A stretch of 60,501 bases of DNA from an uncultured Clostridia bacterium (GTDB taxonomy: Bacteria > Bacillota > Clostridia > Christensenellales > Aristaeellaceae). This document shows positions 16,425 to 25,534 of this stretch, in pieces; the stretch's first letter is position 1; every line of letters begins with the position of its first letter. Location of the stretch: assembly GCA_946536315.1 (NCBI GenBank), contig CAMNEH010000003.1, positions 1 to 60,501 on the forward strand. The letters run 5' to 3'. The notes under the pieces are model-generated. The model saw only the letters and a program-made list of their open reading frames with translations, ran no database searches and was not told the origin of the DNA. A program made the position numbers and the translations under genes.

Positions 16425-18455
16425 TCAAAAAATACCGGATTGCAGATTGATCCACAATGCGGGGCGGACGCAAACTGACTGAACGTTGACAATGGCGACG
16501 TTTAGACCGCCTTTAGAATCCACGTGTGTGGCGTAGCCGGGATCCTAATCAGGTGACCGCAGCCACCACCATCCAGCCGAAGGACGACCGTCCCCAAACG
16601 CCCCCCGTTGCCTCGCATAAGCCGTCGGCATCATCATGGACGACGCATTTTCTTCATCCACATACCTGTGATTCGTTACGCCCAGATACCTGTTCGCTTC
16701 CGCGTAACTCAGCAGGAAAATCCGATCCTCCGTATTGTTCCCGCCGTCTGTATCATAATAACCCTGGCTGCGGCTGTTGTCCTCGCCGGTCGGCAGAATA
16801 CCCGTCTGTTCCTGCGCGGTGAAGGCGATATTGATGAAATCCTCATTCAGCCAGTGCCGCAACGAGCAGTGCTCCCAGGTCACATCCGTCAGTATATTGT
16901 GATATGGCTTCGCGTCCAGCCCATACCGGCTCAGGAGCAGTGCCCGGTCGTTCCACACATCCAGCACCAGCCATTCAATGGGTTCAGGGCCGTTGGACAG
17001 GTCATTGTCCTGCTCATAATGACCGAACGTGAAGGTACTCCCGGCTTCAAGCCGACGTCCGGTCCGCTCAGCCTGTTGGGGCGTTTCCTGCGCTGCTGCC
17101 GGTTCATACATGACAGTGACGTCCGGCGCATCAGTGAGACTGATCCACATGGCGGGGCGCACGCAGCCACCAGAATTGTCGACATAAGGGCTGCCGAGAG
17201 AGCCGTCGGAGTACACGAATGTGGCACAGTACTGACTGGTGCCTGGCGAGCGCAGCCACCACCAGCCAGCCGGGCTGCCTTCAACTGTATTGTATTCGTT
17301 GTATGCGATAAATGCTCCCTGCTGTCTCGCATAAGCAGTCGGGGATGTCCTGGATTTCAAATTGTCTGAATCATCTTTCGTGACTCCAAGATACCTGTTT
17401 GCCTCCGCGACACTCAGCAGGAAGATTTGATCCTCCGTATTATTCCCGCCGTTTGTATCCCAATAGCCCTGGTTCCGGCTGTTGTCCACAGCCGTTGTCA
17501 GGATACCCTTCTGTTCCTGCGCGGTGAAGGCGGCATTGATGAAATCCTCGTTCAACCAGTGCCGCAATGAACAGTTCTCCCAGGTCATATCAGCATATTG
17601 TTCGTAATACGGCTTCGCGTCCAGCCCGTACCGGCTCAGAAGCAGCGCACGGTCGTCCTGCACATCCAGCACCTGCCATTCGATCGGCTCGGGGCCGTTC
17701 GACAGGTCATTGTCCTGCTCATAGCGGCCAAAGGTAATTGTATTTCCGACGGCGATCTGCTGCATTGCTTCCTGCCTTGCCGCTTCTTCCGCAGCTCTCC
17801 GCTCCGCCTCCTGCCTCGCCGCTTCCTCCGCAGCTTTCCGCTCAGTCTCCTGCCTCGCCGCTTCCTCCGCAGCCTGGCGCTCTGCCTCCTGCCGCGCCGC
17901 TTCTTCCGCGGCCTTCCGTTCGGCTTCCGCCAGCTCCGCCGCCTCTCGCTGTTCCTGCCAGGCCAGGGGACTCAGCCGAACAGCTCGTCCGATCGAGTCC
18001 AGGATGGACAGCGACGCGAACTTCGTCTGCGCCTCTGTGTAGCTCTGCCCCAGCTCCAGCAGCCGCGCTTCCCCGTACTGCCGCAGGTCCGCGCATGAAG
18101 GCATCCCCCGTTCCGCCAGGTTGGCCGTGAACACTTCGTTCATCTCCAATAGCCCCAGCGTATCCAGGCCCTCACCGACAGCCGCCGTATCGTCCTCCTG
18201 CAGCCGGAGAACCGCGTCGGTATAATACGCGTAATACATCGACAGGCTGTGCGAGCCCAGCTCGCGGAACAGTCTGGCTGCCTCCCGGAGATTGTCCGTA
18301 TTCAGCAGGTCGCTGAGCAGCCCCAGGGCCAGCTCGTACTGCTGAGTATAATTGGCGCCCGTCGCCAGCGCGGTCAGTGGCGATACCGCCATCGGCAGCG
18401 CCGCGAGCATTAGCGCCAGCAGGACGGACAGGAACGGGCGGAGAGAGTGTTTCAT
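16425..18455 (-). pseudogene. DUF6273-like protein with two heads, second head cut by TAG (paralogue 4)
   Basis: The frame from ATG 18455 encodes a signal peptide, helical N-terminus, about five stalk repeats and two tandem DUF6273-like domains. A TAG at 16545-16547 ends it just after WWWLRSPD. The same frame continues for 40 codons with the expected end of the domain (DPGYATHVDSKGG...VCVRPALWINLQSGIF) to TGA 16425-16427. Paralogues have Gly-Ser or Gly-Leu at this place, so one Ser codon TCG to TAG would explain the stop. The truncated product (636 residues) would keep the first head intact and may still be exported. Readthrough cannot be excluded. Confidence 0.75.
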
Positions 18456-18845
18456 CTCAATGACTTCCTTTCATGGGTGGAAAAATGGGCCAGACACGGG
18501 CCGGACATCGGCCGCGCTGCCGTGGCGCAGACGGTTCACAATTCCTCTTCCACACCGTATGTCAGGATATACAAGAAGAATTCTGAAGCTTCATCACACT
18601 CCGAAGCAGGAATGAATTCCTGCAGGTCGGTCATTCCTCCTCGGGGAGCACAACAGGTACGGTATAGATGGGAAAACTGCTGGCCGTAGATAAGCGGCGA
18701 AACCGTCTTCAGGGCCTTTGCCGGACTTCTGACGGCACAGTGTCGGAACGTCAGTGTATCGTGTATTTCCCGGACATACCGGGCTAGATGCTCGGAGCAG
18801 GTGAATGCAGAATGCCGACAAGCTACTGCTACAAAGGATGCAAGA
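18456..18845. other. Spacer inside the DUF6273 array, copy A
   Basis: No credible gene. About 390 bases, clearly homologous to the spacer at 22302-22726. The shared core runs from TACAAGAAGAA through TCTGAAGCTTC and GAAGCAGGAATGA to GGTCGGTCATTCCTC. AGGAATGA pairs with TCATTCCT to give a hairpin, and GAATGCAGAATGCC lies near 18804. Confidence 0.6.
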
Positions 18846-20855
18846 TCAGAAGATATCAGATTCCAGATTGATCCACAAAGCGGGGCGGACAACGGCAATA
18901 TCGCAGTTGACATTGTAGTAGCCGAGGGAGCCGTCGGCGAGCACGTACGAGGCACTGACCTGATCGCTGCCGGGGGAGCGCAGCCACCACCACCCTGCGT
19001 CTGTATTATCCGCTGTCTTGTAGTTGTTGTCAGTCCATGCTCTCCGCTTGACCGCATAGGCTGTCGGCGCTACCCTGGATTTTGTGTTGTTGTCTGTCAA
19101 TGTGACCCCAAGGTATTTGCTTGCCTCCGCGTAACTCAGCAGGAAGATTTGATCCTGCGTATTGTTCCCGCCGTCTGTATCCCAATAACCCTGGCTCCGG
19201 CTGTTGTCCACTGCGGTTGTCAGGATACCTGTCTGTTCACGGGCGGTGAAAGCCGTGTTAATGAATTCATCATTCAGCCAGCGCCGCAGTGAACAGTTTT
19301 CCCAAGTTATATCTGCGTATACTTCGTGATACGGCTTCGCGTCCAGCCCGTACCGGCTCAGCAGCAAAGCCCGGTGATCCTGTACATCCAGCACCAACCA
19401 TTCAATGGGTTCCGTACCGTTCGACAGGTCATTGTCCTGCTCATAATGTCCGAATGTTAGTGTACTCCCAGCCTCGAGCCGGCGCCAGGTCCAGGTGGTT
19501 TGTCGGGGCGTTTCCTGCGCTACAGTCGATTCGGAAGTGGCATTGACGCTCATCGCGTCGGCGAGATTGATCCACAAAGCGGGGCGGACACAAACTTGAA
19601 AGTAGAAGACATTGCAGCAGTCGAGGGAGCCATCAGAGGACACAATCTCTGCATTTTGTTGATTGGGGCCGCAAGAGCGCAGCCACCACCCCGCTTTTGC
19701 AGTATCGTCTGCACCATATATTCCCTGCTTTCTCGTATAATCTGTTGGTGATGTTCTGGAGCGAGTGTTTTTTCTATCATTTCTCGTAACGCTAAGGTAC
19801 CTGTTCGCCTCTGCGTAACTCAACAAGAAAATTTGATCCTCCGTATTGTTTCCGCCGTTTGTATCCCAATAGCTTTGGCTCCGGCTGTTGTTCACTGCCG
19901 TAGTCAGGATATCTTTCTGCTCCTGGGCAGTAAATGCCGTGTTGATAAATTCATTTTTCAGCCAGCGCCGAAGTGAACAGTTCTGCCATGTAATATTCTC
20001 ATTTGTTTCATTATATTGCTTTGCGTCCAGCCCGTACCGGCTCAGGAGCAGCGCCCGGTCATCCTGCACGTCCAGCACCAGCCATTCGATGGGTTCAGGG
20101 CCATTCGACAGGTCGTTGTCCTGCTCATAGTGTCCAAACGTAGTGGTATTCCCAACGGCAATGTGCCATAACTCTTCCGCACTTGCCGCTTCTTCGGCTA
20201 TCTTGCGTGCCGCTTCCTCTGCGGCCTTCCGCTCGGCTTCAAGACGCGCCGCTTCTTCCGCGGCTTTCCCCTCAGCTTCCGCTCGCGCTGCTTCCTCGGC
20301 CGCCTGTCGCTCCGCCTCCTGTCTCGCCGCCTCCTCGGCAGCCTGGCGCTGTTCCTCCCTGGCCAGGGGATTCAGGCGGACCGTTCGGTCGATCGAGTCT
20401 AAAATGGACAGCTGCACGTAAATCGCCTGCGCCTCTGTGTATCGCTGCGCCAGTTCCAGCTGCCGCGCTTCTCCGTACTGCCGCAGGTCCGCGCAGCCCG
20501 GCAGCCCCCGCTCCGCCAGGTCGGCGGTGAACGTTTTGTTGACCTCTAAAAACCCCAGCGTATCCAGCGATTCGCCGATGGCCGCCGTATCGTCCTGTTG
20601 CAAACGGATGATCACGTCCGTATAATAGGCGTAATACCGCGACAGGCTGTGCGACCCTAACTCGCGAAACAGCTTCGCCGCTTCCCGGAGGTTGTCGGTG
20701 TTCAGCAGATCGCTGAGCAAGCCCAGAGCCAGCTCATACTGCTGAGTATAATTGGCCCCCGTCGCCAGCGCGGTCAGCGGCGACGCCGCCATCGGCAGTG
20801 TCGCGAGCACCAGCGCCAGCAGGACGGACAGGAACGAGCGGAGAGGGTGCTTCAT
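18846..20855 (-). CDS. Secreted DUF6273-like protein with two heads, paralogue 5
   Basis: 669 residues. Signal peptide, helical N-terminus, four to five 13-residue stalk repeats (ending AEELWHIAVGN) and two tandem DUF6273-like domains joined by a linker rich in Thr/Gln (QETPRQTTWTWRRLEAGST). The heads end VRPALWINLADA and VRPALWINLESDIF. ATG 20855 follows AAGGAAG by eight bases. The two heads differ from each other mainly in the tip between the WLRS motif and VRPALW; the first head has RSCG in place of RSPG. Confidence 0.82.
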   Translation of the reverse strand: MKHPLRSFLSVLLALVLATLPMAASPLTALATGANYTQQYELALGLLSDLLNTDNLREAAKLFRELGSHSLSRYYAYYTDVIIRLQQDDTAAIGESLDTLGFLEVNKTFTADLAERGLPGCADLRQYGEARQLELAQRYTEAQAIYVQLSILDSIDRTVRLNPLAREEQRQAAEEAARQEAERQAAEEAARAEAEGKAAEEAARLEAERKAAEEAARKIAEEAASAEELWHIAVGNTTTFGHYEQDNDLSNGPEPIEWLVLDVQDDRALLLSRYGLDAKQYNETNENITWQNCSLRRWLKNEFINTAFTAQEQKDILTTAVNNSRSQSYWDTNGGNNTEDQIFLLSYAEANRYLSVTRNDRKNTRSRTSPTDYTRKQGIYGADDTAKAGWWLRSCGPNQQNAEIVSSDGSLDCCNVFYFQVCVRPALWINLADAMSVNATSESTVAQETPRQTTWTWRRLEAGSTLTFGHYEQDNDLSNGTEPIEWLVLDVQDHRALLLSRYGLDAKPYHEVYADITWENCSLRRWLNDEFINTAFTAREQTGILTTAVDNSRSQGYWDTDGGNNTQDQIFLLSYAEASKYLGVTLTDNNTKSRVAPTAYAVKRRAWTDNNYKTADNTDAGWWWLRSPGSDQVSASYVLADGSLGYYNVNCDIAVVRPALWINLESDIF

Positions 20856-20891
20856 CTGAAAGACTTCCTTTCTTAGGTTGGAAATCAAGGA

Positions 20892-22301
20892 TCAAAAAAT
20901 ACCGGATTCCAGATTGATCCACATAGCGGGGCGGACACAATAAGGACTGCTCACATCTTCTGAAATAAGAGAACCTCTTTGACTCACGCCTGCAGCACGC
21001 TTTTGACGATCACCAGGAGACCTAAGGTACCACGACCCAGCTGAAGAACCATCGGAGGTTTGATATTCGTTTAACGTAAATGATCCCTTGTTGATCGCAT
21101 ACATAGTCGGTGACATCCTAGCATTCACATTTTTTTGATTAACATATGTTACTCTGAAATACTTGTTTGCCTCCGAGCAACTCAGCAAAAAGATTTTATC
21201 TTCCGTATTGTTTCCCCCGTTTGTATTCCATCTGTTAGAGCCCTGGCTCTTACTGTTGTCTACTGTCGTTGTATGGATAATGGTCTTTTGCTGCGCGGTG
21301 AAAGCGATTATGATGAAATCCTTGTTCAGCCAGCTCCGCAAATAGCACTTCTCCCATGTAACATCAATCAATTCGTTGTGATATGGCTGCAAATCCAGCC
21401 CGTACTTGCTCAGCAGCAGCGCCCGGCCATCCTTCACATCCAGCACCAGCCATTCAATGGGTTCAGGGCCGTTCGACAGGTCGTTGTCTTGTTCATAATG
21501 CCCGAACGTGATAATACTTCCTACGGCGATCTGCCGCATTGCTTCCTGCCTTGTCGCTTCCTCAGCAGCCTTTCGTTCAGCCTCCGCTTGCGCTGCCTCC
21601 TCCGCCGCTTTCCGCTCGGCTTCCTGCCTTGCCGCTTCTTCCACAGCCTTTCGCTCGGCTTCAGCCTTTGCTGCTTCCTCTGTGGCTTTCCGCTCCGTCT
21701 CCAGTCGCGCCGCTTCCTCAGCCGCCTTGCGCTCCGCTTCCTGCCGCGCTGCTTCCTCCGCTGCCTTACGCTCGGCTTCCTGCCGTGCCGCCTCCTCGGC
21801 AGCCTGGCGCTGCTCCTCCCTGGCCAGGGGACTCAGCCGGACGGCGCGTCCGATCGCGTCCAGGATGGACAGCGACGCAAACATCGCCTGTGCTTCCGTG
21901 TACCTCTGCGCCAGCTCCAGCTGCCGCGCTTCCCCGTACTGGCGCAGGTCCGTACAGCCCGGAAGCCCCCGCTCCGCCAGGTTGGCCGTGAACATTTCGT
22001 TCATCTCCAATAATCCCAGCGTATCCAAACCCTCACCGACGGCCGCCGCGTCGTCCTCCTGCAGCCGGAGGACCACATCGGTGTAATACGCGTAATACAT
22101 CGACAGGCTGTGCGAGCCCAACTCCCGGAACAGCCTCGCCGCCTCGCGGAGGTTGTTTGTGTTCAGCAGATCGCTGAGCAGACCCAGGGCCAGCTCGTAC
22201 TGCTGAGTATAATTGGCCCCCGTCGCCAGCGCGGTCAGCGGCAACGCCGCGAGCATCAGCGCCAGCAGGACGGACAGGAACGAGCGGAGAGCGTACTTCA
22301 T
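20892..22301 (-). CDS. Secreted DUF6273-like protein with a long stalk, paralogue 6
   Basis: 469 residues. Signal peptide, helical N-terminus, the longest stalk of the array (seven consecutive 13-residue repeats, residues about 165-260) and one DUF6273-like domain that reads WYLRSPG instead of WWLRSPG and ends VRPAMWINLESGIF. The start follows AAGGAAG. The stop is 36 bases before the start codon of paralogue 5, and the junction is nearly identical to the one between paralogues 3 and 4, which points to tandem duplication. Confidence 0.82.
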   Translation of the reverse strand: MKYALRSFLSVLLALMLAALPLTALATGANYTQQYELALGLLSDLLNTNNLREAARLFRELGSHSLSMYYAYYTDVVLRLQEDDAAAVGEGLDTLGLLEMNEMFTANLAERGLPGCTDLRQYGEARQLELAQRYTEAQAMFASLSILDAIGRAVRLSPLAREEQRQAAEEAARQEAERKAAEEAARQEAERKAAEEAARLETERKATEEAAKAEAERKAVEEAARQEAERKAAEEAAQAEAERKAAEEATRQEAMRQIAVGSIITFGHYEQDNDLSNGPEPIEWLVLDVKDGRALLLSKYGLDLQPYHNELIDVTWEKCYLRSWLNKDFIIIAFTAQQKTIIHTTTVDNSKSQGSNRWNTNGGNNTEDKIFLLSCSEANKYFRVTYVNQKNVNARMSPTMYAINKGSFTLNEYQTSDGSSAGSWYLRSPGDRQKRAAGVSQRGSLISEDVSSPYCVRPAMWINLESGIF

Positions 22302-22726
22302 CTGAAAGACTTCCTTTCATGGGTGGAAATCAAGGATCAAAAGGTATCGGACATGTGCTGCGCTTTCGAGGCACAGTCGGCTCTGAAATTCTTCTTCTGC
22401 AACGTATATATCAAAAGAAATACAAGAAGAACTCTGAAGCTTCGTTACACGCCCGAAGCAGGAATGACCTCCTGTAGGTCGGTCATTCCTCTTCGAGGAG
22501 CGCAACAGTAACGGTACAGACGAGAAAACCGTTGGCGGTAGAATAGCGCCAAGAGCGCCTTCTGGACATCTGCCGGACTTTGGTTGACGCTGTGTCCGGA
22601 ACATCGGCGCACCGTATATTTCAAGGACTCGTCGATCCTAAAGCCCTGATCAGGCGAATGCAGAATGCCGGCAAGCTTCTGCTGCAAAAGATGCATGATC
22701 AGATGAAAATAACAGAAGATTAAAGA
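22302..22726. other. Spacer inside the DUF6273 array, copy B
   Basis: No credible gene. 425 bases, homologous to 18456-18845. Here the hairpin is stronger: AGGAATGACC pairs perfectly with GGTCATTCCT over ten bases. GAATGCAGAATGCCGGCAAGC recurs near 22656. It may end the transcript of paralogue 7 or hold a promoter for paralogue 6, but no clear -35/-10 pair was found. Confidence 0.6.
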
Positions 22727-24019
22727 TCAGAAGATACCAGATTCCAGATTGATCCACAAAGCGGGGCGGACACAATCACCATCAGTGTCGACAGGGCTGA
22801 CGACGAGGGAGCCGTCGACGTCGACGCTCGCGGCGCTGCTCTGATCGAGGCCCGGCGAACGCAGCCACCACCACCCTGCCGCTTTATTATCCGCTGTTTT
22901 GTAAGTACTTTTATCCCATGCCCCTCGCTTGCTCGCATAGGCTGTCAGCGCTACCCGAGATTTCGTGTTGTTGCTGTCTCCCACTGTGACCCCAAAGTAT
23001 TTGTTTGCCTCCGCATAACTTAACAGGAAGATTTTATCCTGCGTGTTGTTCCCGCCGTCTGCATCATAATAGCCCTGGTTCGTGCTGTTGTCCACTGCCG
23101 TTGTCAGGATACCCGTCTGTTCCCGGGCGGTGAAAGCCGCGTTAATGAATTCATCCTTCAGCCATCGCCGCAGTGAGCAGTTTTCCCATGTCACATCTGT
23201 TTGCTTTTCGTTATAAGGCTTTGCATCCAGCCCGTACCGGCTCAGCAGCAGCGCCCGGTTGTCCTGTACGTCCAACACCAGCCATTCGATGGGTTCAGGT
23301 CCATTCGAAAGGTCATTATCCTGCTCATAGCGGCCGAACGTAATGGTATTTCCAACGGCTATGGGCTCTAATGCGATCGTCTGCGCTGCTTCTTCCGCCG
23401 CTTTGCGCTCAGCTTCCGCTCGGGCCGCTTCCTCCGCTGCCTTCCGCGCTGCTTCCGCCCGTGCCGCTTCCTCTGCGGCCTTCCGCTCTGCCTCCTGCCG
23501 CGCTGCTTCCTCCGCAGCCTTCCTTGCCTGCTCCTCCTGCGCCAGGGGGATCAGGCGCATGGTGCGTTCCAGCGCGTCCAGAGTGGGGGCGGTCTGATAC
23601 GCAGCCTGCGCCTCGGTATACCGCCCCTCGGCCTCCAGCAGGCGGCCTTCGCCGTAGGCGGTCAGCAGCTCGCAGGCGGGCAGGGCACGCGCCGTCAGGT
23701 CCTCCGCGAAGGCCGCGTTGGACGCCAGGTACGGCAGCATCTGCACGGCCTTCGTGATCTCCCCCGCATCCTCGGTCTGCAGCTGGAGCACGATCTGGAT
23801 ATAGAAGCTGTAATAGCTGGACAGCTCGTATGCGCCCAGCTCTGAAAACAGCTTGTTCGCCGTGTTCAGGTTGTCCCGATTGCGCAGGTTATACATCAGG
23901 CCCAGCGCCATCTGGTACTGCTGCTCATGGTTGGTCGCCCCGGCGCAGGCGGGCGTCACGCCGCCGGCCAGCAGCGCCACGGCCAGCAGCAGGGACACGA
24001 TACGGGACCAGCGCTTCAT
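22727..24019 (-). CDS. Secreted DUF6273-like protein, paralogue 7
   Basis: 430 residues. Signal peptide (MKRWSRIVSLLLAVALLAGG), a helical N-terminus of a somewhat different subtype (HEQQYQMALGLMYNLRN, shared with paralogue 8), about four stalk repeats and one DUF6273-like domain ending VRPALWINLESGIF. The start has the best ribosome binding site of the array, AAAGGAGG eight bases before ATG. The head is very close to the second head of paralogue 5 except in the tip. Confidence 0.82.
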   Translation of the reverse strand: MKRWSRIVSLLLAVALLAGGVTPACAGATNHEQQYQMALGLMYNLRNRDNLNTANKLFSELGAYELSSYYSFYIQIVLQLQTEDAGEITKAVQMLPYLASNAAFAEDLTARALPACELLTAYGEGRLLEAEGRYTEAQAAYQTAPTLDALERTMRLIPLAQEEQARKAAEEAARQEAERKAAEEAARAEAARKAAEEAARAEAERKAAEEAAQTIALEPIAVGNTITFGRYEQDNDLSNGPEPIEWLVLDVQDNRALLLSRYGLDAKPYNEKQTDVTWENCSLRRWLKDEFINAAFTAREQTGILTTAVDNSTNQGYYDADGGNNTQDKIFLLSYAEANKYFGVTVGDSNNTKSRVALTAYASKRGAWDKSTYKTADNKAAGWWWLRSPGLDQSSAASVDVDGSLVVSPVDTDGDCVRPALWINLESGIF

Positions 24020-24039
24020 AGTCTATTCCTCCTTTTACC

Positions 24040-25353
24040 TTACAGCGCAGATACTATCACACGGATCGCCGGACGGACGCCGACGTCAATATGCTGATAC
24101 ATAAAAAAATCCAACGGCCCGAATTTCTTGACCCCCGCGGCGCTGCCAATATCCTGTCCCGGCGAGCGCAGCCACCACATGCACGTGGGACGGCCGTCCG
24201 CCTGATATTTGGCGCTCGGCTCGCACCCCTGGGAAACAGCGTAGGCCGTCGCGCCGCAGCAGCGGTCCTGGTCGAAGGGGAGATATTTCCAGGCCTCCGC
24301 GTAACTCAGCAGAAACACCCGGTCGCTCGATTCGGCGGTGTCCCCCAGCGTCCAGTGCGCGTAGCCCTGGCCACGGCTGTTGTCCACGAGGGTGGTCACC
24401 ACCGCCCGCTGCTCCTCCGCGCTGAACGCGGCCCTGAAAAACGTGCCGTTCAGCCACTCGCGCAGCCCGCAGCGCTGCCAGCTCACCCGCGCGTTGCTTT
24501 CATGGAAGGGCCGGCAGTCCAGCGCGTACACGCTGAGGAGAAACGCCTGGTCGCCACTGACGTCCAGCACGCGCCAGCGGATCGGCTCCTGACCGTTAGA
24601 CGTCATGCCGTCCTGCTCGTAATGGCCGAAGGTGACCACATCGCCGGCGCGGACGGTTTTCCGTGCCGATTCCTCCGCGGCTTTCCGTTCAGCCTCCCGG
24701 CGTGCCGCCTCCTCAGCCGCCTTCCGTTCGGCTTCCTGCCGCGCCGCCTCCTCAGCCGCCTTCCGCTCGGCTTCGGCTTTTGCCGCTTCCTCGGCGGCCT
24801 GGCGCTCGGCTTCCGCCCTGGCCGCTTCTTCCGCGGCCCGGCGCTGCTCGGCTTCCTCCCTGGCCAGGGGAATCAGGCGGATGGCGCGGTCGAGGGCGTC
24901 CAGCACGGGCGTCTGCTGGTACGCGGCCATGGCGTCGGTGTACCGGCCCTGTATTTCCAGCAGGCGGGTTTCCCCGTACTGGCGCAGCGACGCGCAGGAC
25001 GAGAGGGAATGCTGTTCCAGCTCATCGGTAAACTGTTCGTTGGCGGACAGCAGGGGCAGCATGTCCAGCGCGGCCCGGATATCGGCCTCGTCCTCAGTCT
25101 GCAGTTTGATCACGACCTGGATATAGTACTGATAATAGCTGCTCAGCCTGTACGCGCCCAGCTGAGCGAACATGTCTGCGGCGTTGCTCAGGCGCTCGGT
25201 GTCGCGCAGGTTGTACATCAGGCCGATCGCGAAATCGTACTGCTGCTCATAATTGATCGCGGACGCCCCGGCCGGCAGGGCCCCGGTCAGCAGAATGAGC
25301 GCCAGCAGGGCGGCCGACAGGCGGCGCGCCGGGAATATCGATGAATGAATCAC
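24040..25353 (-). CDS. Secreted DUF6273-like protein, paralogue 8 (GTG start)
   Basis: 437 residues from GTG 25353, which follows AAGGAG by nine bases and opens directly into a signal peptide (VIHSSIFPARRLSAALLALILL). The open frame extends to 25545 but that part would cross the promoter. Helical N-terminus NYEQQYDFAIGLMYNLRD, about five stalk repeats, one DUF6273-like domain ending VRPAIRVIVSAL. It is the first gene of the array, 20 bases ahead of paralogue 7, and is driven by a promoter that is back to back with that of the WXG100 gene. Confidence 0.8.
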   Translation of the reverse strand: MIHSSIFPARRLSAALLALILLTGALPAGASAINYEQQYDFAIGLMYNLRDTERLSNAADMFAQLGAYRLSSYYQYYIQVVIKLQTEDEADIRAALDMLPLLSANEQFTDELEQHSLSSCASLRQYGETRLLEIQGRYTDAMAAYQQTPVLDALDRAIRLIPLAREEAEQRRAAEEAARAEAERQAAEEAAKAEAERKAAEEAARQEAERKAAEEAARREAERKAAEESARKTVRAGDVVTFGHYEQDGMTSNGQEPIRWRVLDVSGDQAFLLSVYALDCRPFHESNARVSWQRCGLREWLNGTFFRAAFSAEEQRAVVTTLVDNSRGQGYAHWTLGDTAESSDRVFLLSYAEAWKYLPFDQDRCCGATAYAVSQGCEPSAKYQADGRPTCMWWLRSPGQDIGSAAGVKKFGPLDFFMYQHIDVGVRPAIRVIVSAL

Positions 25354-25426
25354 TTTTTGTCGCTCCTTGATGGTTATCAAAAATACTGCTCCCAAAGCAA
25401 GATATCGGGTGCGATTGACCTGCGTC

Positions 25427-25455
25427 ATTTTATCATATTTAGGCTTGCATTTCAA
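25427..25455 (-). promoter_or_regulatory. Promoter of the DUF6273 array
   Basis: On the minus strand TTGAAA (25450-25455), 17 bases, TAAAAT (25427-25432). The -35 box touches that of the divergent WXG100 promoter (shared base 25450), so two polymerases could not occupy both at once. Confidence 0.65.
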
Positions 25456-25473
25456 GCGCGGATTGTGTATAAT
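25445..25473 (+). promoter_or_regulatory. Promoter of the type VII secretion locus
   Basis: TTGCAT at 25445-25450, 17 bases, perfect TATAAT at 25468-25473. It lies about 60 bases before the WXG100 start codon and is back to back with the array promoter. Confidence 0.7.
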
Positions 25474-25534
25474 AACGACAGCTGTCCAACAGACGGACAA
25501 GTCGAATCGCACATGAATTGAAGGAGGAATCATT

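Noticed and set aside
18536-19057. Open frame in spacer copy A
   Set aside because: It runs into the end of a DUF6273 gene out of frame and is not kept open in the homologous spacer at 22302-22726.
11724-25353. A complete diversity-generating retroelement in the window
   Set aside because: I looked for a reverse transcriptase open frame (YxDD, with its usual neighbours) and for a non-coding template copy of the tip; neither is present. Only the codon footprint supports the idea.
11724-25353. Cell-wall sorting signals in the DUF6273 proteins
   Set aside because: The proteins end shortly after VRPALWINL with no LPXTG motif or C-terminal helix, so sortase anchoring is not supported.
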